From: Glandiceps talaboti
Lineage: Eukaryota; Hemichordata; Enteropneusta; Spengelidae
Direction: 5' to 3'
Length of the DNA stretch: 10,000 nt
Assembly (NCBI RefSeq): GCF_964340395.1
Contig: NC_135552.1
Location: 22,217,181-22,227,180, forward strand
The notes below the pieces were generated by a model, which was given only the letters and a program-made list of their open reading frames with translations, did not search any database and was not told where the DNA came from. A program made the position numbers and the translations under genes. Positions 8,654-10,000 of this stretch are shown here, one piece after another; positions within the stretch are counted from its first letter, which is position 1; every line of letters starts with the position of its first letter.

Positions 8654-8704
8654 AAATGCTTGCATATCACGAACAGTATTCTTCTAAGATGACAACATTA
8701 AGTT
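8654..8704 (+). repeat. Dispersed repeat family 1, copy 2 (tyrosinase intron 1)
   Basis: Partner of 6491-6541: 42 of 51 identical positions, same orientation, no gaps. The flanks on both sides differ, so this is not a large segmental duplication. It is more likely a fragment of an interspersed element. Confidence 0.65.
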
Positions 8705-9028
8705 ATTATAAGATCAACAACGTCAAATAATGACTGATTACAGACAGTTGGAAGAACGATGACGTGATATCATTGTTTAGCTAGTTTTCATATTTGTCAA
8801 TATCATTTGCATTGAATTAAGGCGACGGCAACACTTCCGTTTTATTTATTTATGGTGTGATTATTTTATCACCCAATCATTTGAATATTGTATATTTTGT
8901 GTTTATAAGAATTTAATGGAATAATAAAGTTCAGATTCATTTTTCTTTGGAAAAGACGGTCTGAGGAAAGGAGCGTCCATCTGCTCCCTGACTGGGCCAC
9001 TTCTTAATGATCCAGGTTAACCATGAAC

Positions 9029-9055
9029 ATTGTGTGTAGTTTGAGCTAATTCCCT
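9029..9055 (-). repeat. Dispersed repeat family 2, copy B (tyrosinase intron 1)
   Basis: Partner of 8421-8447, in the same orientation about 608 bp away. The weak similarity downstream aligns GATCACGTG here (with an E-box at 9073-9078) against GATCCCGGT in copy A, so the E-box exists in only one of the two copies. Confidence 0.5.
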
Positions 9056-9071
9056 TTCAAGTCCAAGTCGA

Positions 9072-9078
9072 TCACGTG
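9072..9078. promoter_or_regulatory. E-box TCACGTG in tyrosinase intron 1
   Basis: TCACGTG fits the core preferred by MITF/TFE-class bHLH-ZIP factors, which control tyrosinase genes in vertebrates. A second E-box, in the palindrome CCACGTGG, lies at 8383-8390 in the same intron. About one CACGTG per 10 kb is expected at this base composition, so three in the window (the third at 2575) is not a strong excess. Function is inferred from context only. Confidence 0.2.
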
Positions 9079-9641
9079 TAAGGAGTGGAGATAGAGAGTA
9101 ACAATGGAGGAGGGTTACGTTAACAGTAGAGGTCTCCCCCGCTATTTGTTACAGTACATCTGATGAGAAGAAACCAATAACACAGAGACCATATGGATAA
9201 GAAACATAACTACCCGAACTAGACACACATTAAAAAAAATTCCCCAAAAAAGCTACCTACCCACCTATTCTAAAATTGAGTGTAACCGGAACCACGCAAT
9301 TTTAAATTTATTTTAACAACAGATTTCGGGTTAGAATTTATTATGTTTGAAGATATGTTTGAAAGGTTTATAACAGTAAATGGCATGATCAACAAAAGAT
9401 GTTTTTTAAATATCATTACATGTATATCAATATTGTGACAAAATTGATGATTCATATAATTGGTGATGTTACTATCAGATCATAGGAAAAATATTTGTTA
9501 CATGATTGTGTTAGATACACTATTGTAATTGTAGAATGGACACGATATCATTCCATTACTTACTTCTCATCAACTCTTTAGAGCACGATCCCATTAAACC
9601 GAAAACAACATACTGTAACTTTGCTTTCGTCACGAATACAG

Positions 9642-10000
9642 GTGAATGACGATGACGAGTTTACACTTCCATACTGGGACTGGAGTAAAGAAACAGAGTG
9701 TAACGTTTGCAATGATAAATACTTTGGTGGAAACCAAGAGGATGTTCCCCACTACGTCACAGGTGATTTTGAAGGCTGGAAGGCGCTTTGTATGGATTAC
9801 CAGCGTTTTCACGATGTTGGTGCCATCTGTAGTAGTATCGACAGTGATACAACTCCAATGATAACGAGGAACCCAGGGTTAGGTTTCTACCATGAACTAC
9901 CATCTACAGAAGCTGTTATGTACTGCCTTAGTATCGATAGCTTTGATCGGGCTCCAGTCGTCCATACACCCCTACTGAATCAATGGCTTACGTCAACCTG
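9642..10000 (+). CDS. TYR: Tyrosinase, coding exon 2, partial (post-CuA region)
   Basis: The reading frame continues in phase 0 from exon 1 and stays open for 119 codons and two bases to the window edge (residues 225-343). It begins VNDDDEFTLPYWDW; the YWDW motif after CuA is as in vertebrate TYR, where TYRP1 and DCT instead have YWNF, as I recall the family. CNVCNDKYFGG (Cys244, Cys247), a Cys at 274, another at 287, RNPG and an LPSTEAVMYC block (Cys319) follow in family order and spacing. The last 14 or so residues (from VVHTP) are less like the family, so the exon may end near 9955 or carry a lineage-specific linker. The CuB histidines, transmembrane anchor and tail lie beyond the window, so catalytic competence cannot be judged. 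A shifted open frame at 9646-9861 is a shadow. Confidence 0.92.
   Translation, partial: MNDDDEFTLPYWDWSKETECNVCNDKYFGGNQEDVPHYVTGDFEGWKALCMDYQRFHDVGAICSSIDSDTTPMITRNPGLGFYHELPSTEAVMYCLSIDSFDRAPVVHTPLLNQWLTST

Larger units (their letters stand above)
7617..9641 (+). other. TYR: Tyrosinase intron 1 (GT-AG, phase 0, 2,025 bp)
   Basis: The donor is AAG|GTAGGA and the acceptor is a T-rich stretch ending AATACAG|GTGAATG. Joining the two keeps the frame and rebuilds the family's block between CuA and the YWDW motif. Open frames inside (7796-8035 plus; 8322-8558 and 9270-9455 minus) match nothing I know. The intron carries second copies of dispersed repeats, a 17-bp tandem duplication (8604-8637), two CACGTG E-boxes (8384-8389 and 9073-9078) and a short hairpin GTGAT/ATCAC near 8857-8872. 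Apart from these I see no gene in it. Confidence 0.92.

Noticed and set aside
9646-9861. 71-codon + strand frame overlapping exon 2
   Set aside because: It is a shifted frame over real tyrosinase coding sequence; the frame beginning at 9642 carries the YWDW and CxxC motifs.
1-10000. tRNA, rRNA or viral genes
   Set aside because: No tRNA-like fold with conserved loops, no rRNA-like sequence and no polymerase or capsid motif was seen on either strand.

Overview
The window looks like nuclear DNA from an animal. It is AT-rich and gene-poor, rich in simple repeats, and holds one recognisable gene: the 5' part of a tyrosinase, on the + strand in two exons with canonical splice borders around a 2,025-bp intron. 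The N-terminal cysteine-rich domain with its EGF-like tail and the CuA domain match the vertebrate TYR family block by block. That points to the TYR/TYRP/DCT type rather than arthropod, fungal or bacterial tyrosinases. The intron falls elsewhere than the first intron I recall for human TYR, and the surrounding DNA is unlike vertebrate DNA, so my guess is an invertebrate, plausibly a non-vertebrate deuterostome (lancelet, hemichordate or echinoderm). The species cannot be fixed from the sequence.

Layout. Bases 1-920: AT-rich DNA with no recognisable gene. Bases 921-1383: a compound (CA)n/(TACA)n microsatellite. Bases 1384-4965: apparently non-coding DNA with several inverted repeats (1463-1524, 2156-2210, 2286-2411, 3160-3175), a CRE/TATA-like cluster (2504-2550) and one unexplained minus-strand open frame (4170-4622). 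Bases 4966-5260: a second, mosaic microsatellite beginning with 90 nt of unbroken purine-pyrimidine alternation. Bases 5261-6396: no gene seen. Bases 6397-6483: an (AT)43 tract. Bases 6484-6944: a diverged dispersed repeat, then the presumed promoter/5' UTR of the tyrosinase gene with a 10-bp inverted repeat. Bases 6945-7616: tyrosinase coding exon 1. Bases 7617-9641: intron 1, with second copies of dispersed repeats and two CACGTG E-boxes. Bases 9642-10000: exon 2, open to the window edge. The CuB site, membrane anchor and tail must lie downstream.

Function. The gene would encode a secretory-pathway copper enzyme for phenol/catechol oxidation (melanin-type pigment, or possibly immunity or sclerotisation). 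No second gene that could act with it is visible. I found no convincing new multi-gene system. The best leads are the two-arm inverted repeat at 2286-2411, the inverted repeat upstream of the tyrosinase start, the dispersed repeat families shared by flank and intron, and the absence of N-glycosylation sequons in the visible part of the tyrosinase.
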